In this document: piece by piece, positions 17,387-24,964 of the stretch
Layout: each line of letters starts with the position of its first letter
Numbering within the stretch: position 1 is the stretch's first letter
Assembly: GCF_001611555.1 (NCBI RefSeq)
Contig: NZ_LSGP01000025.1
Location: forward strand, 124,001-188,000
Origin: Anaerosporomusa subterranea
Lineage (GTDB): Bacteria; Bacillota; Negativicutes; Sporomusales; Acetonemataceae
Direction: 5' to 3'
DNA: 64,000 nt
Made by a program: the position numbers and the translations under genes
Notes under the pieces: generated by a model
What the model was told of the DNA's origin: nothing
What the model saw: the letters and a program-made list of their open reading frames with translations, nothing else
Database searches by the model: none

Positions 17387-18193
17387 ATGAAAAAACTTTC
17401 CGTATTACTTCTTGTCGTATTTGCCGCCACTGTGTTCGCGGGTTGCGGCGGCGCCAAACAAGACGCGTCGAAAGCCAGCTCGATCAAAGTAGGCGTCACA
17501 GCAGGTCCGCATGCCGAGATCATGGATGTAGTGAAGAAAATCGCCGAAAAAGACGGCCTCAAGATTCAGGTCGTTGAATTTAATGATTACATTCAGCCCA
17601 ATGTTGCTTTGAACCAAGGCGACATTGATGTAAACAGTTTCCAACATGAGCCGTATCTTGACAACATTGTTAAAGATCGCAAATTTGAACTTGTTTCCAT
17701 TGCCAAGACTGTAATCTTCCCCATGGGACTGTATTCAAAAAAAGTGAAGAACCTGACTGAGATTAAGCCTGGCTCGGTTGTCGCCATCCCTAATGACCCG
17801 ACGAACGGCGGCCGCGCATTGGCTCTGCTCGAAAGGCACGGAATGCTCAAACTCAAGCCTGGTCTTGGTCATAAAGCCACTGCCGCTGATATTCTAGAAA
17901 ATCCGAAAAACCTGAAAATCAAAGAACTCGACGCTGCGCAATTGCCCCGTTCTATCGCCGACGTGGACTTGGCTGCAGTCAATACAAACTACGCCATCGC
18001 GGCTGGCATGGTTCCGGTTAAAGATGCCATTGCTCTTGAGGACGGCAACTCCCCTTACGCCAATCTGATTGTTGCGCGCATTAAAGACAAAGACAACCCA
18101 GCTTTCCAGAAATTAATCAAGGCCTATCAAACTGAAGAAGTCAGAAAGTTCATTCTCGATCACTTCAAAGGGTCTGTTATCGCAGCTTGGTAA
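17387..18193 (+). CDS. metQ: Methionine-binding lipoprotein
   Basis: 268-residue NlpA/MetQ substrate-binding protein. Signal peptide with lipobox VFAGC (lipidated Cys at about residue 20), then SIKVGVTAGPHAEIMDVV, SFQHEPYLD, AIPNDPTNGGRALALLE and AAVNTNYAIAAG, all typical. It is anchored outside the membrane and delivers methionine to MetNI. It is 146 bp after metI, with a strong hairpin in between. Confidence 0.96.
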   Translation: MKKLSVLLLVVFAATVFAGCGGAKQDASKASSIKVGVTAGPHAEIMDVVKKIAEKDGLKIQVVEFNDYIQPNVALNQGDIDVNSFQHEPYLDNIVKDRKFELVSIAKTVIFPMGLYSKKVKNLTEIKPGSVVAIPNDPTNGGRALALLERHGMLKLKPGLGHKATAADILENPKNLKIKELDAAQLPRSIADVDLAAVNTNYAIAAGMVPVKDAIALEDGNSPYANLIVARIKDKDNPAFQKLIKAYQTEEVRKFILDHFKGSVIAAW

Positions 18194-18221
18194 GTTATAT
18201 ACTGTATACTTGTCCAGTCGC

Positions 18222-18250
18222 TTGAAAATTCAAACAACTCGTGTTATACT
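18222..18250 (+). promoter_or_regulatory. Strong sigma-A-type promoter
   Basis: TTGAAA (18222-18227), 17-bp spacer, TATACT (18245-18250). It drives the short transcript that ends at the terminator near 18480. Confidence 0.7.
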
Positions 18251-18256
18251 GTAATC

Positions 18257-18482
18257 AGAACAGAGGGAAAAGAAGCAGTTGGGCTCTCCGACAGGGAGCG
18301 ATGGAGGTGATTCCATTGAAGGACGAAGGCGATTACCACCCGACAAGAAAATTCAGCGAGTTTTCTGTCGGTCAATGGAAGCCTTGCGACAATTGCATAG
18401 TCTAAGTATCACACATGTCATGACATGTTATGAACACAATCTAAATTGTGTAAGCAGCCGGCAAAACCCGGCTGCTTTTTCG
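18257..18482 (+). ncRNA. Candidate structured RNA with terminator
   Basis: About 225-nt transcription unit with its own promoter and a terminator (AGCAGCCGG/CCGGCTGCT plus T run, 18453-18482). Visible helices: GCAGTTG (18275-18281) with CAATTGC (18390-18396); GCTC..CC/GGGAGC (18283-18299); TTCCATTGA (18311-18319) with TCAATGGAA (18372-18380); CCGACA (18340-18345) with TGTCGG (18366-18371), extended by GAAAA/TTTTC; palindrome ACATGTCATGACATGT (18413-18428). It also holds a possible 29-codon ORF (TTG 18316 after GGAGGTG). It matches no RNA class I recognise. Confidence 0.5.
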
Positions 18483-18485
18483 TAC

Positions 18486-18598
18486 GTTGATAAAGCCCCA
18501 TCTACGTTGTTGACCTCGCAAACCCATTGCTAGCGTACCCTCTTGTACGCGTCGCTGCTGGATTCGCGAGGCCGCCTAGTATATGGGGCTTTCTAAAC
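18486..18598. repeat. Palindromic repeat family A, copy 4 (reverse)
   Basis: 113-bp element in the opposite orientation to the other copies. Outer arms AAAGCCCCAT/ATGGGGCTTT, inner arms CCTCGCAAACCCATTGCT/ AGCAGGATTCGCGAGG-like, loop hairpin GCGTAC/GTACGC. The reverse complement shows the family core: CTAGGCGGCCTCGCG, CAGCAGCGACGCGTAC, GTACGCTAGCAATGGG and CAACAACGTAGATGGGGC. Confidence 0.8.
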
Positions 18599-18682
18599 GC
18601 CCTTGTAAAAATATAAGGTTGATTTTTGCCACGGATAAAACCAGGCAAGTTTCTGCACGCTATAGATAGGGAGGTGACAAAA

Positions 18683-19027
18683 ATGGCCGATCAGAATTTA
18701 TCTATTAGTCAGCCTACGTTGGTTGCGGCATGGAACGAAAATTTACCGTTTCAGCTCCATCAGACAGATTCCTTTAGCGTGCGCGGCGATGCAGCTGATT
18801 CACAAGCGCTAAACATCCATGTTGACACAGCTGGTCATACAAAGTATAGCTTTGATTTCAAATGCACCTACCTTGACGACCGGTCTGTGCGAGTTGATTT
18901 AATTGATGTGGAAAAAGACGATGAATCAATAGATGAACGCACAACTATCGTCCAGGATCTAGTCGAAGATTATGTCCGTCATATCCACGAATGCGCTCAA
19001 GCAGTGCAATCCATCACTCACGATTGA
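18683..19027 (+). CDS. Hypothetical small acidic protein, 114 aa
   Basis: Not recognised. ATG 18683 follows GGGAGGTGAC at good spacing, and codon use looks like its neighbours, so the gene is probably real. The product is soluble and acidic: a predicted beta-rich middle (HTKYSFDFKCTYLDDRSVRVDLIDV) and a C-terminal helix. First of three closely spaced small genes on this strand (gaps of 22 and 23 bp). Confidence 0.75.
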   Translation: MADQNLSISQPTLVAAWNENLPFQLHQTDSFSVRGDAADSQALNIHVDTAGHTKYSFDFKCTYLDDRSVRVDLIDVEKDDESIDERTTIVQDLVEDYVRHIHECAQAVQSITHD

Positions 19028-19049
19028 GCCTGAGAACGGAGGAAAACCT

Positions 19050-19196
19050 ATGAAAAAGCAGACAAGCCTCAACCCAGACAAAAATTTGATAAACACGGTG
19101 GATGAATTAAGCGTGCGGCCAACCAACAGTCACCAGGCCCAACAAATTCAGCAAGATCGCCGTGACAGGCGTAATGAAACCTTAAAAAATTCTTAA
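19050..19196 (+). CDS. Hypothetical small hydrophilic protein, 48 aa
   Basis: ATG 19050 follows ACGGAGGAAAACCT. The 48-residue product is strongly hydrophilic, rich in Asn, Gln, Arg and Lys (HQAQQIQQDRRDRRNETLK), with no Cys or Trp, like many small sporulation or spore-core proteins. Middle gene of a three-gene cluster. Function unknown. Confidence 0.65.
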   Translation: MKKQTSLNPDKNLINTVDELSVRPTNSHQAQQIQQDRRDRRNETLKNS

Positions 19197-19219
19197 CAGT
19201 TGCAAGAGGAGGAAACGCT

Positions 19220-19372
19220 ATGACAAAACCCGAAGCATATCCCGTAGACCAATCCCCTGGACCAACGCGCGAAAAGAATGATGACAAAAATATGCCTGAA
19301 CCCTTATCCGGGTCAAAAGAGGTTAAGAATAGAAACCACAAGGGCCAACGCCATGGCGGCCAAGGTTTCTAA
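19220..19372 (+). CDS. Hypothetical small hydrophilic protein, 50 aa
   Basis: ATG 19220 follows GAGGAGGAAACGCT. The product is Pro/Gly/Lys-rich and apparently disordered (AYPVDQSPGPTREKNDDKN, then KGQRHGGQGF at the end). The GC content and strong ribosome binding site support expression. Last gene of the cluster; followed by a 44-bp palindrome that can end transcription from both sides. Confidence 0.65.
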   Translation: MTKPEAYPVDQSPGPTREKNDDKNMPEPLSGSKEVKNRNHKGQRHGGQGF

Positions 19373-19384
19373 TGTGAAAGAGAA

Positions 19385-19428
19385 AATCGTCAATAAGTAA
19401 CGCAAATTTGCGTTACTTATTGACGATT
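19385..19428. terminator. 44-bp perfect palindrome, bidirectional terminator
   Basis: Perfect palindrome centred on AAATTT, with arms beginning AATCGTCAATAAGTAACGC. It lies between convergent genes, and the last five codons of the TetR gene (GIVNK) lie inside its right arm. There is no long T run, so it is an unconventional terminator. Confidence 0.65.
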
Positions 19429-20036
19429 CCATAGAAGAATGTTTCAGTAACACGCTCGGCAGCTGCTTCGGCATCCTCTCCTACATACTTCTGGAATGCC
19501 ATCATTGCAATAACGCTGAACATGCCATGGGCGGTGACAACAGTATCGCAGGGTCGGATAACTCCGGTTGCAATACCTTCGGTAAGCACCTGCTCGATAG
19601 AGCCAATCGTCCGTTTGAAGAAGCTATGGTATTTATCACGCATTTCGGCACTAATGTGAGAATATCCGTCATTGCCAAAACCGCGCATCTCGTGCATCAG
19701 CACCCGCCACAGGTCGCCATGCTTTGTGTAGAAAGACAGAATCAGCGTAACTAATCGTCTCAGCTTATCAAGCGGCTCTGTATCGGCCGTTACCGCCCGC
19801 TCTAGATCTGCCTCAAAGGGCTGACTGATTTCCTGGGTCAAGGTATAAAAAAGCTGCTCCTTATTCACAAAATAGTTGTATACTGTTCCCTTGCCAGTAT
19901 CAGCTATCGCAATAATCTCATCAATTGTTGTACGATGGAATCCTTTACGGGAAAACACAATATAAGCAGCATCAAGTATTTGCCGCCGCTTGCTGCCAAA
20001 ATTCTCTGAATGAGCAGAATCGCGTACTAAAGCCAT
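19413..20036 (-). CDS. TetR/AcrR-family transcriptional regulator
   Basis: 207 residues. N-terminal HTH (about 15-60): KRRQILDAAYIVFSRKGFHR then TIDEIIAIADTGKGTVYNYF with NKEQLFY. The C-terminal ligand domain resembles the group near fatty-acid and multidrug regulators. ATG 20036 has TTGGAGG seven bases before it; two upstream in-frame starts are weaker. No target gene is adjacent in the divergent direction. Ligand unknown. Confidence 0.88.
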   Translation of the reverse strand: MALVRDSAHSENFGSKRRQILDAAYIVFSRKGFHRTTIDEIIAIADTGKGTVYNYFVNKEQLFYTLTQEISQPFEADLERAVTADTEPLDKLRRLVTLILSFYTKHGDLWRVLMHEMRGFGNDGYSHISAEMRDKYHSFFKRTIGSIEQVLTEGIATGVIRPCDTVVTAHGMFSVIAMMAFQKYVGEDAEAAAERVTETFFYGIVNK

Positions 20037-20425
20037 GACTGCCTCCAACATGATATGTAATACGAGCATATAGAAATATTATAGATTACTCCAGCAATAA
20101 AGCCAAGATAATAATGACATTAGCCGACGAAAAGGCTTGCCACCCAATACGGAGCTGGCAAGTGCATCCCGGCAAATTGTATCTTGCTGACCGCCTGATA
20201 GGCGGGATTGCCGAATCCAACGCGCCCACACCCATGCTCGCCGCATCCATGTTTCTCCAGGCCCTGTTACCGTTATAAAGATTCACATGGAATAAACATC
20301 CACCAGTCGATGGATATTTATTCCATGTGAATGGACACTTTAACCGCAAGCGTCTAAAAAGACAGTGGATGGAAACAGTTACGCTTCCTGCCTCTTTGCC
20401 TAAAGAGGTGTTTTCCATTTCTAAC
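20037..20425. other. Intergenic region with a 15-bp perfect hairpin
   Basis: 389 bp without a convincing gene. TTCACATGGAATAAA (20282-20296) and its exact complement (20317-20331) form a hairpin, extended by ATCC/GGAT. Open frames here are low quality and lack ribosome binding sites. Confidence 0.6.
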
Positions 20426-20893
20426 TCAACCGTTTCTATTTACTTTTTTTACTTTTTTAATTTTGTTAAAATGGTTATAAGCATCCCCCATCGCTTTGGC
20501 TATTTTCTCCGGTTTTTCCCCGACACTAATCCTATAAAAATCATCCGCTAGCATCCACCCCAAGGATTCGGTAATCGCTAGCGCCGTCGCAGCTGCCACG
20601 ACAGAACCAAACGGCGGATTCACCACCTTCAATAAATTTGAAACCACAAAACGCCCGGTGGTCGTAGCCAGACCGAGCCCTGCAATTGACTCAGCCATAG
20701 ACCTCCCGATTGTAAGGTCAAACACTTCTCCCAATGATATAATCATTGCAATCTGAGTGGCACCGATCGGCAGCGCATCAGCGAACGGTAACGGAATCGC
20801 TCCAGCGGCACCTGCTGCCGTAGCCGCGGTATGTATTACCACATGACATTTACCAACCAAATCCTCCGGCATTGTAGTTCTGTGTTTTGCCAT
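20426..20893 (-). CDS. DUF697-type membrane-associated protein
   Basis: 155 residues. The conserved DUF697 stretch is visible: HTAATAAGAAGAIPLPFADAL, cut here at residue 20-40, followed by PIGATQIAMIISLGEVF and a second hydrophobic region FGSVVAAATALAITESLGW. DUF697 is often fused to GTPases (YcjF/era-like), but here it stands alone. ATG 20893 follows GGGAGGATG. It ends in a lysine-rich tail (KIKKVKKVNRNG). It is 31 bp downstream of the zinc-finger gene. Confidence 0.75.
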   Translation of the reverse strand: MAKHRTTMPEDLVGKCHVVIHTAATAAGAAGAIPLPFADALPIGATQIAMIISLGEVFDLTIGRSMAESIAGLGLATTTGRFVVSNLLKVVNPPFGSVVAAATALAITESLGWMLADDFYRISVGEKPEKIAKAMGDAYNHFNKIKKVKKVNRNG

Positions 20894-20924
20894 ATCTATA
20901 TCATCCTCCCAAATATTTAAATTA

Positions 20925-21248
20925 TCATTCCTGCTCGAGTCCGCCAATTCCGTTACATATCGGGCATACATGATACCCACTTCCCCCACAGGCTAGGCAG
21001 TCCTCATCTTCACTGCCCTCAATCCCGCCACTGCAGTCACATTGAACCCGTCCCGATCCGTCGCACTCATAACATTCGTCATACTCTAGTTTGCCTGAAC
21101 CGTCACAACGGGAACAACGTTCTTCTTTGAGATAACCTTCTTCGTCTTCCTCGTCAAGTTCAACATACCCTATCCCATCGCATTTAGGACAGTCATAAAA
21201 TCGGGGAAGGCTATCATTATCGAAAATATCTTCGGGCTTCTTACTCAT
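20925..21248 (-). CDS. DnaJ-type zinc-finger protein, stand-alone
   Basis: 107-residue acidic protein made almost wholly of CxxCxGxG-type motifs: CPKCDGIG, CSRCDGSG, CYECDGSG, CLACGGSG, CPICNGIG, plus a CDCSGG variant. This is the DnaJ cysteine-rich zinc-binding fold without a J domain. Such modules bind unfolded or partner proteins. ATG follows AAGGAGG. It pairs with the DUF697 gene and lies next to the kinase/NB-ARC locus. Confidence 0.85.
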   Translation of the reverse strand: MSKKPEDIFDNDSLPRFYDCPKCDGIGYVELDEEDEEGYLKEERCSRCDGSGKLEYDECYECDGSGRVQCDCSGGIEGSEDEDCLACGGSGYHVCPICNGIGGLEQE

Positions 21249-21775
21249 ACAAAAATCCTCCTTATGCCGTAATTGTGTGGAAAGTGTTGACGATGGTCTC
21301 CGTGTAAACCGTTTACAAACTAATGCGTCTGGCGGTGGATGAAATCGACCGTCGTGGCAACAGTAGACTTTGGAACCGATTACACAACCCTCGCAGCATA
21401 AGCTGCATGTATTATTGTTTTGAATAGATAGTTCCCCCTTCCTTGGCTATATCTGTCACCCTGTAGGATGCCCTTGCCGTATCAGCTCGGTAGGTTAGCT
21501 GCCGGGAGACTCTACGCGACCCCGGCTTCGCAGATTGCTTTGTTGATGGTTTCAGTGTACATCAGGAATTTGCGGTTTGTCGGAAGCGTTTTGGTGTGTC
21601 GTTATTTTTGCTCGGATTTTGCTTAATGAGTACAGCATGAACCAGCGGGAAAAGGGGCAAGGAAGCGTCAAACCTGATGACTCTTTTTTTGAATAGTATC
21701 AGCTTAGATTTTAGGAAATAAAAAAGCCCGACTCATTGAGTCGAGCAGTTTATTGCAAGGCACGCATTTGCGCTC
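21249..21775. other. Intergenic region with probable gene remnants
   Basis: 527 bp with no intact gene. On the minus strand a frame reads TLPTNRKFLMYTETINKAI near 21530-21600, and a similar VYTETIVNTF occurs near 21285-21320, suggesting two decayed copies of one unrecognised protein segment. Ends with the terminator of the kinase gene. Confidence 0.4.
21726..21746 (-). terminator. Terminator of kinase/NB-ARC gene
   Basis: On the minus strand GCTCGACTCAATGAGTCGGGC, a hairpin with a near-perfect stem, is followed by TTTTTTATTT. It lies 29 bp after the stop of the large gene. (Length written in two parts: stem arms CGACTCA and TGAGTCG.). Confidence 0.8.
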
Positions 21776-24700
21776 TTACGTTATATGTTTCAGTTCGCTT
21801 ATCGCCTTCTGTATATTCTTTACTTTGATATGGTTTTCCGGGTAAGAAATCTTGTATATCCTCAACGCTTCAATATAATGCTGCCACGCTTTGGAGTATT
21901 CATCTAATTCGTAATATATAACTCCAAGGTTATAGTGTGCCCGCCCTATTTCCGGATGGCACTCATTGTAGATGGCTAATCGTATCGAAAGAGTTTTATC
22001 ATAATAATCCAACGCTTTTAAATAATTCTTTTGCCTGTAGTATATAGTCCCGATACAACTACAGGAAATGGCAACAGGTGAAGATTCTTTCCCATATGAC
22101 TTAACGCGGATATCTAAAGCAGTTTCGCAATACTTCAAAGCCTTGTCGTACTCGCCAATATCCGTATACAAAACACCGATGGAATTGTATGTAATCGATG
22201 TGTCGGGGTGCTCTTTTCCGTATTCGTTTTCTTTAATCTCTAAGGCTTTAAGAAAGTAATCAAGAGCTTTTTCACTATTGCCTAACTGATTGATTAATGT
22301 ACCGATATTATTATACAGTAAAGCGACCGACCGATGGTTTTCACCAAGAATTCCGACAAAAATATCGGATGATTTCATAAAATACTCCAGAGCATTAGTT
22401 TGTTCATCCATCTGAATATAGATCGTAGCGATATTATTAAGTGATTTTGCAACGTCCACGCTATTAGCGCCATATAGGTCTTTTTTTAATTCCAATGATT
22501 TTCTGAAATATTTCAAGGCACTATCATATTCGCCCATTTGATCGTATGTTGATCCTATATTATTGTACACATCCGCAACATAGTGATGGGTCTCTCCAAA
22601 GCCAAACTGACATATCTCCAAGGATTTGTCAAAAGAACGAAGTGCATTATTGTACTCATCCATTTCCAAATAAACCAGACCAACGCTATTATATAAATCA
22701 GCAATGTCTTCATGCAATTCACCGTATATTTTTGTTCGGATACTAAGGGATTTAGTATAGCCGTCAAGTGCCAAGTTATATTTTGCCAGCCTAAAGCATA
22801 TATCTGCATAAAAATCTAATAAATTTGCAGTGAGTTTTGTCTCGTCCGAAATGCGACCGTACGCTGTCTCAAGCATTTTTGTTCCTTCAATGTATTCGAC
22901 ATAAGTCTTGTCTAGACAAAGTCTCGCGCATTCCTTGATTAAGTTCCCGACAAGATCTATGCACTTCACGCTATCTGGCATCAACTCCCGACACGCTACG
23001 TCTGATATAACCGGGTGCAGGGAAACATACCGCACATTTTCGCGGATTTCCTCCTGTATCCATCTGCGGTCAACCAAGCAGTCTATATCGGTGTAATCCT
23101 CGTCATCATATTCATCGCTCCTATAGCGTTCAGAGAGCGCCCAATCATAGAATATCTTTTTTTCTAAGCCTGTATAAGGCACAATCGCCATATTGGTCAT
23201 TATAAACGCATAGTTTTCATTGGCTGCTATATCTTCCAGATTGAATAGGCTACGGATATGCCCATAGACTACGTTTTCCCGATCCTCTGCGCTTATTTCT
23301 TCCTTGTCAACGGCAATTTTTGTGCGCAGTTTCGGGTCAAGTCCTTTTTTAAAACGAGCAAGCATTTCTTCGGACGTTTTGTCGCTTTTTAGCATGACGG
23401 TTGCGATAAGCATCAGAGTCATCGTATGACCAAGCACAAGGCGGATGATTTCACGTACAGCAGGTTCTTGTTCGCCCGTCAATTTATATGGTGAGTAATA
23501 TTCACGGAATAACATTAGTAGGTCGTCTTCGCTTTTCATCTCCGTAATCTCAATAACGCTCCCGTTGTGTTTCTCACGCGATGTGAATATGACCTTATAC
23601 TCCCCAGAGATAAACTTCGCAAAATGGTCGTCGGCAACTGTGTTGTAGTTATCGACAACGATTAAGGTTCTCTTGCCGTGATAATCTTGCTTTAAACTGC
23701 TCATCTTGTCACAAAATATGTGTTCGACGGCCTCATTGCCGTATTTGCTCTCATACTGGGCGATTTTAGCATTGTCAAAATTACGGAATTTCATTGAATA
23801 TGCAACGGTTGTCTGTAAGTCGCCGCTATATGTAATGAACTGCACGATGTCATATTTTTCGCGATTCTCCCAAGCGTACTTTTTAGCCAGTTCGGTCTTT
23901 CCGATCCCACCGATTCCCTCTAATATGACATAGCTGTCCCTTTGGAGATATTCATCAATATCCGAAATCTCTTTTTCCCTGCATACGAAATGCACATTCG
24001 GTCGCTTGGGGCTGTTTTCAAGCTCAATGCGTTGTCTCAGCCTCTTTAACTCTTCAATCTTTGCCCGCATCTCCGCAACACTTTGCAGACGCAGTTTCGG
24101 ATTTCTCGACAGGTTTTTTTGCAAAAAAGCGTTTGTGCTGTCAACAAGCAGCTTTGACGCACCTTTTAAATAACCTTCCTCATTGTTCAAAAACCAGCGG
24201 GATGGGATAGCCCAGTCATTTTCTTCAATCGGTCTTCCTTTAAGCATGGTAAAGAAAATTGCTGCAACCGAAAATAAGTCTGTGTCAGGGTTGAGACGTA
24301 ACGATTTTGCATTAGAGATTCCTTTGAGTTCCGGAGCTGAATAACCCCTTTTGACTGACGGGAAAAATTCACCGGAAGGATCGGACGGTGAATATGCGCT
24401 GTTGTAGTCAATCATGCGCATGATGCTCAGTTTAGAGCAGTGAATGTTGTCAGGAGATATGTCCAGATGGAGATATCCTTTGTCGTGTATCGGTTCCAAC
24501 GCGTCTAGGATCGCCAGGATGCAATCGCAGAGTACGGTGAAATCCTTGTCCGCATAATAACCATCGCTGATTCTCTCGGACAACATCTCCCCTTTTTCAG
24601 TTGCTATGATCGTGTATAACGTATTATTCTTTTGAATCGGTTTTTCATACAGCAAAATCCAGGGGTCGTTATTCGCCTCGGTGTGACGGAGTCTCATAGC

Positions 24701-24964
24701 TATTTCCGATTCGCGCATAGCACGCGACTTTCGGCTTTGAACAGCAGTGGTTTGGCCTGTCAAGAAGCGGACTGTGCCGTCTGCCTCGCGCCCTTCAGCT
24801 AAATCGTGCGGATAAAATTCCTTAACCATACAGTAATCGGAGTCGCCATCCGGGCGTGCTTTGTAAACAATTGACGACCCGCCAACACCGGCAATTTTTA
24901 GTAGCGTGTATGTTTTCTCATTCAATACCAATGTATCGGCGCCTACATCAAGCAACGAGGTCAT
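21776..24964 (-). CDS. Protein kinase / NB-ARC NTPase / TPR protein (NLR-like)
   Basis: 1062 residues, three parts. (1) Ser/Thr kinase, about 15-310: glycine loop GVGGSSIVYKA (about 26-36), Lys48 in MVKEFYP, catalytic loop HLDISPDN (166-173, D168 and N173), and Asp186 in IDYN replacing DFG; key residues are kept, so it may be active. (2) STAND/NB-ARC NTPase, about 325-700: Walker A GIGGIGKT (350-357), Walker B LIVVDNY (434-440), FTSR (460-463), VLGHTMTL. (3) About eight 42-residue TPRs of kinesin-light-chain type, about 711-1060. Its start overlaps the HTH gene stop (ATGA). AT-rich compared with flanking operons. Architecture matches effector-NTPase-sensor immune receptors; a signalling role in development is the alternative. 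Confidence 0.9.
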   Translation of the reverse strand: MTSLLDVGADTLVLNEKTYTLLKIAGVGGSSIVYKARPDGDSDYCMVKEFYPHDLAEGREADGTVRFLTGQTTAVQSRKSRAMRESEIAMRLRHTEANNDPWILLYEKPIQKNNTLYTIIATEKGEMLSERISDGYYADKDFTVLCDCILAILDALEPIHDKGYLHLDISPDNIHCSKLSIMRMIDYNSAYSPSDPSGEFFPSVKRGYSAPELKGISNAKSLRLNPDTDLFSVAAIFFTMLKGRPIEENDWAIPSRWFLNNEEGYLKGASKLLVDSTNAFLQKNLSRNPKLRLQSVAEMRAKIEELKRLRQRIELENSPKRPNVHFVCREKEISDIDEYLQRDSYVILEGIGGIGKTELAKKYAWENREKYDIVQFITYSGDLQTTVAYSMKFRNFDNAKIAQYESKYGNEAVEHIFCDKMSSLKQDYHGKRTLIVVDNYNTVADDHFAKFISGEYKVIFTSREKHNGSVIEITEMKSEDDLLMLFREYYSPYKLTGEQEPAVREIIRLVLGHTMTLMLIATVMLKSDKTSEEMLARFKKGLDPKLRTKIAVDKEEISAEDRENVVYGHIRSLFNLEDIAANENYAFIMTNMAIVPYTGLEKKIFYDWALSERYRSDEYDDEDYTDIDCLVDRRWIQEEIRENVRYVSLHPVISDVACRELMPDSVKCIDLVGNLIKECARLCLDKTYVEYIEGTKMLETAYGRISDETKLTANLLDFYADICFRLAKYNLALDGYTKSLSIRTKIYGELHEDIADLYNSVGLVYLEMDEYNNALRSFDKSLEICQFGFGETHHYVADVYNNIGSTYDQMGEYDSALKYFRKSLELKKDLYGANSVDVAKSLNNIATIYIQMDEQTNALEYFMKSSDIFVGILGENHRSVALLYNNIGTLINQLGNSEKALDYFLKALEIKENEYGKEHPDTSITYNSIGVLYTDIGEYDKALKYCETALDIRVKSYGKESSPVAISCSCIGTIYYRQKNYLKALDYYDKTLSIRLAIYNECHPEIGRAHYNLGVIYYELDEYSKAWQHYIEALRIYKISYPENHIKVKNIQKAISELKHIT

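Noticed and set aside
18279..18533. 84-codon frame over the structured RNA
   Set aside because: Runs through the terminator and into a repeat; no ribosome binding site.
20086..20418. 110-codon minus-strand frame
   Set aside because: No ribosome binding site, contains a perfect hairpin, odd composition; treated as intergenic.
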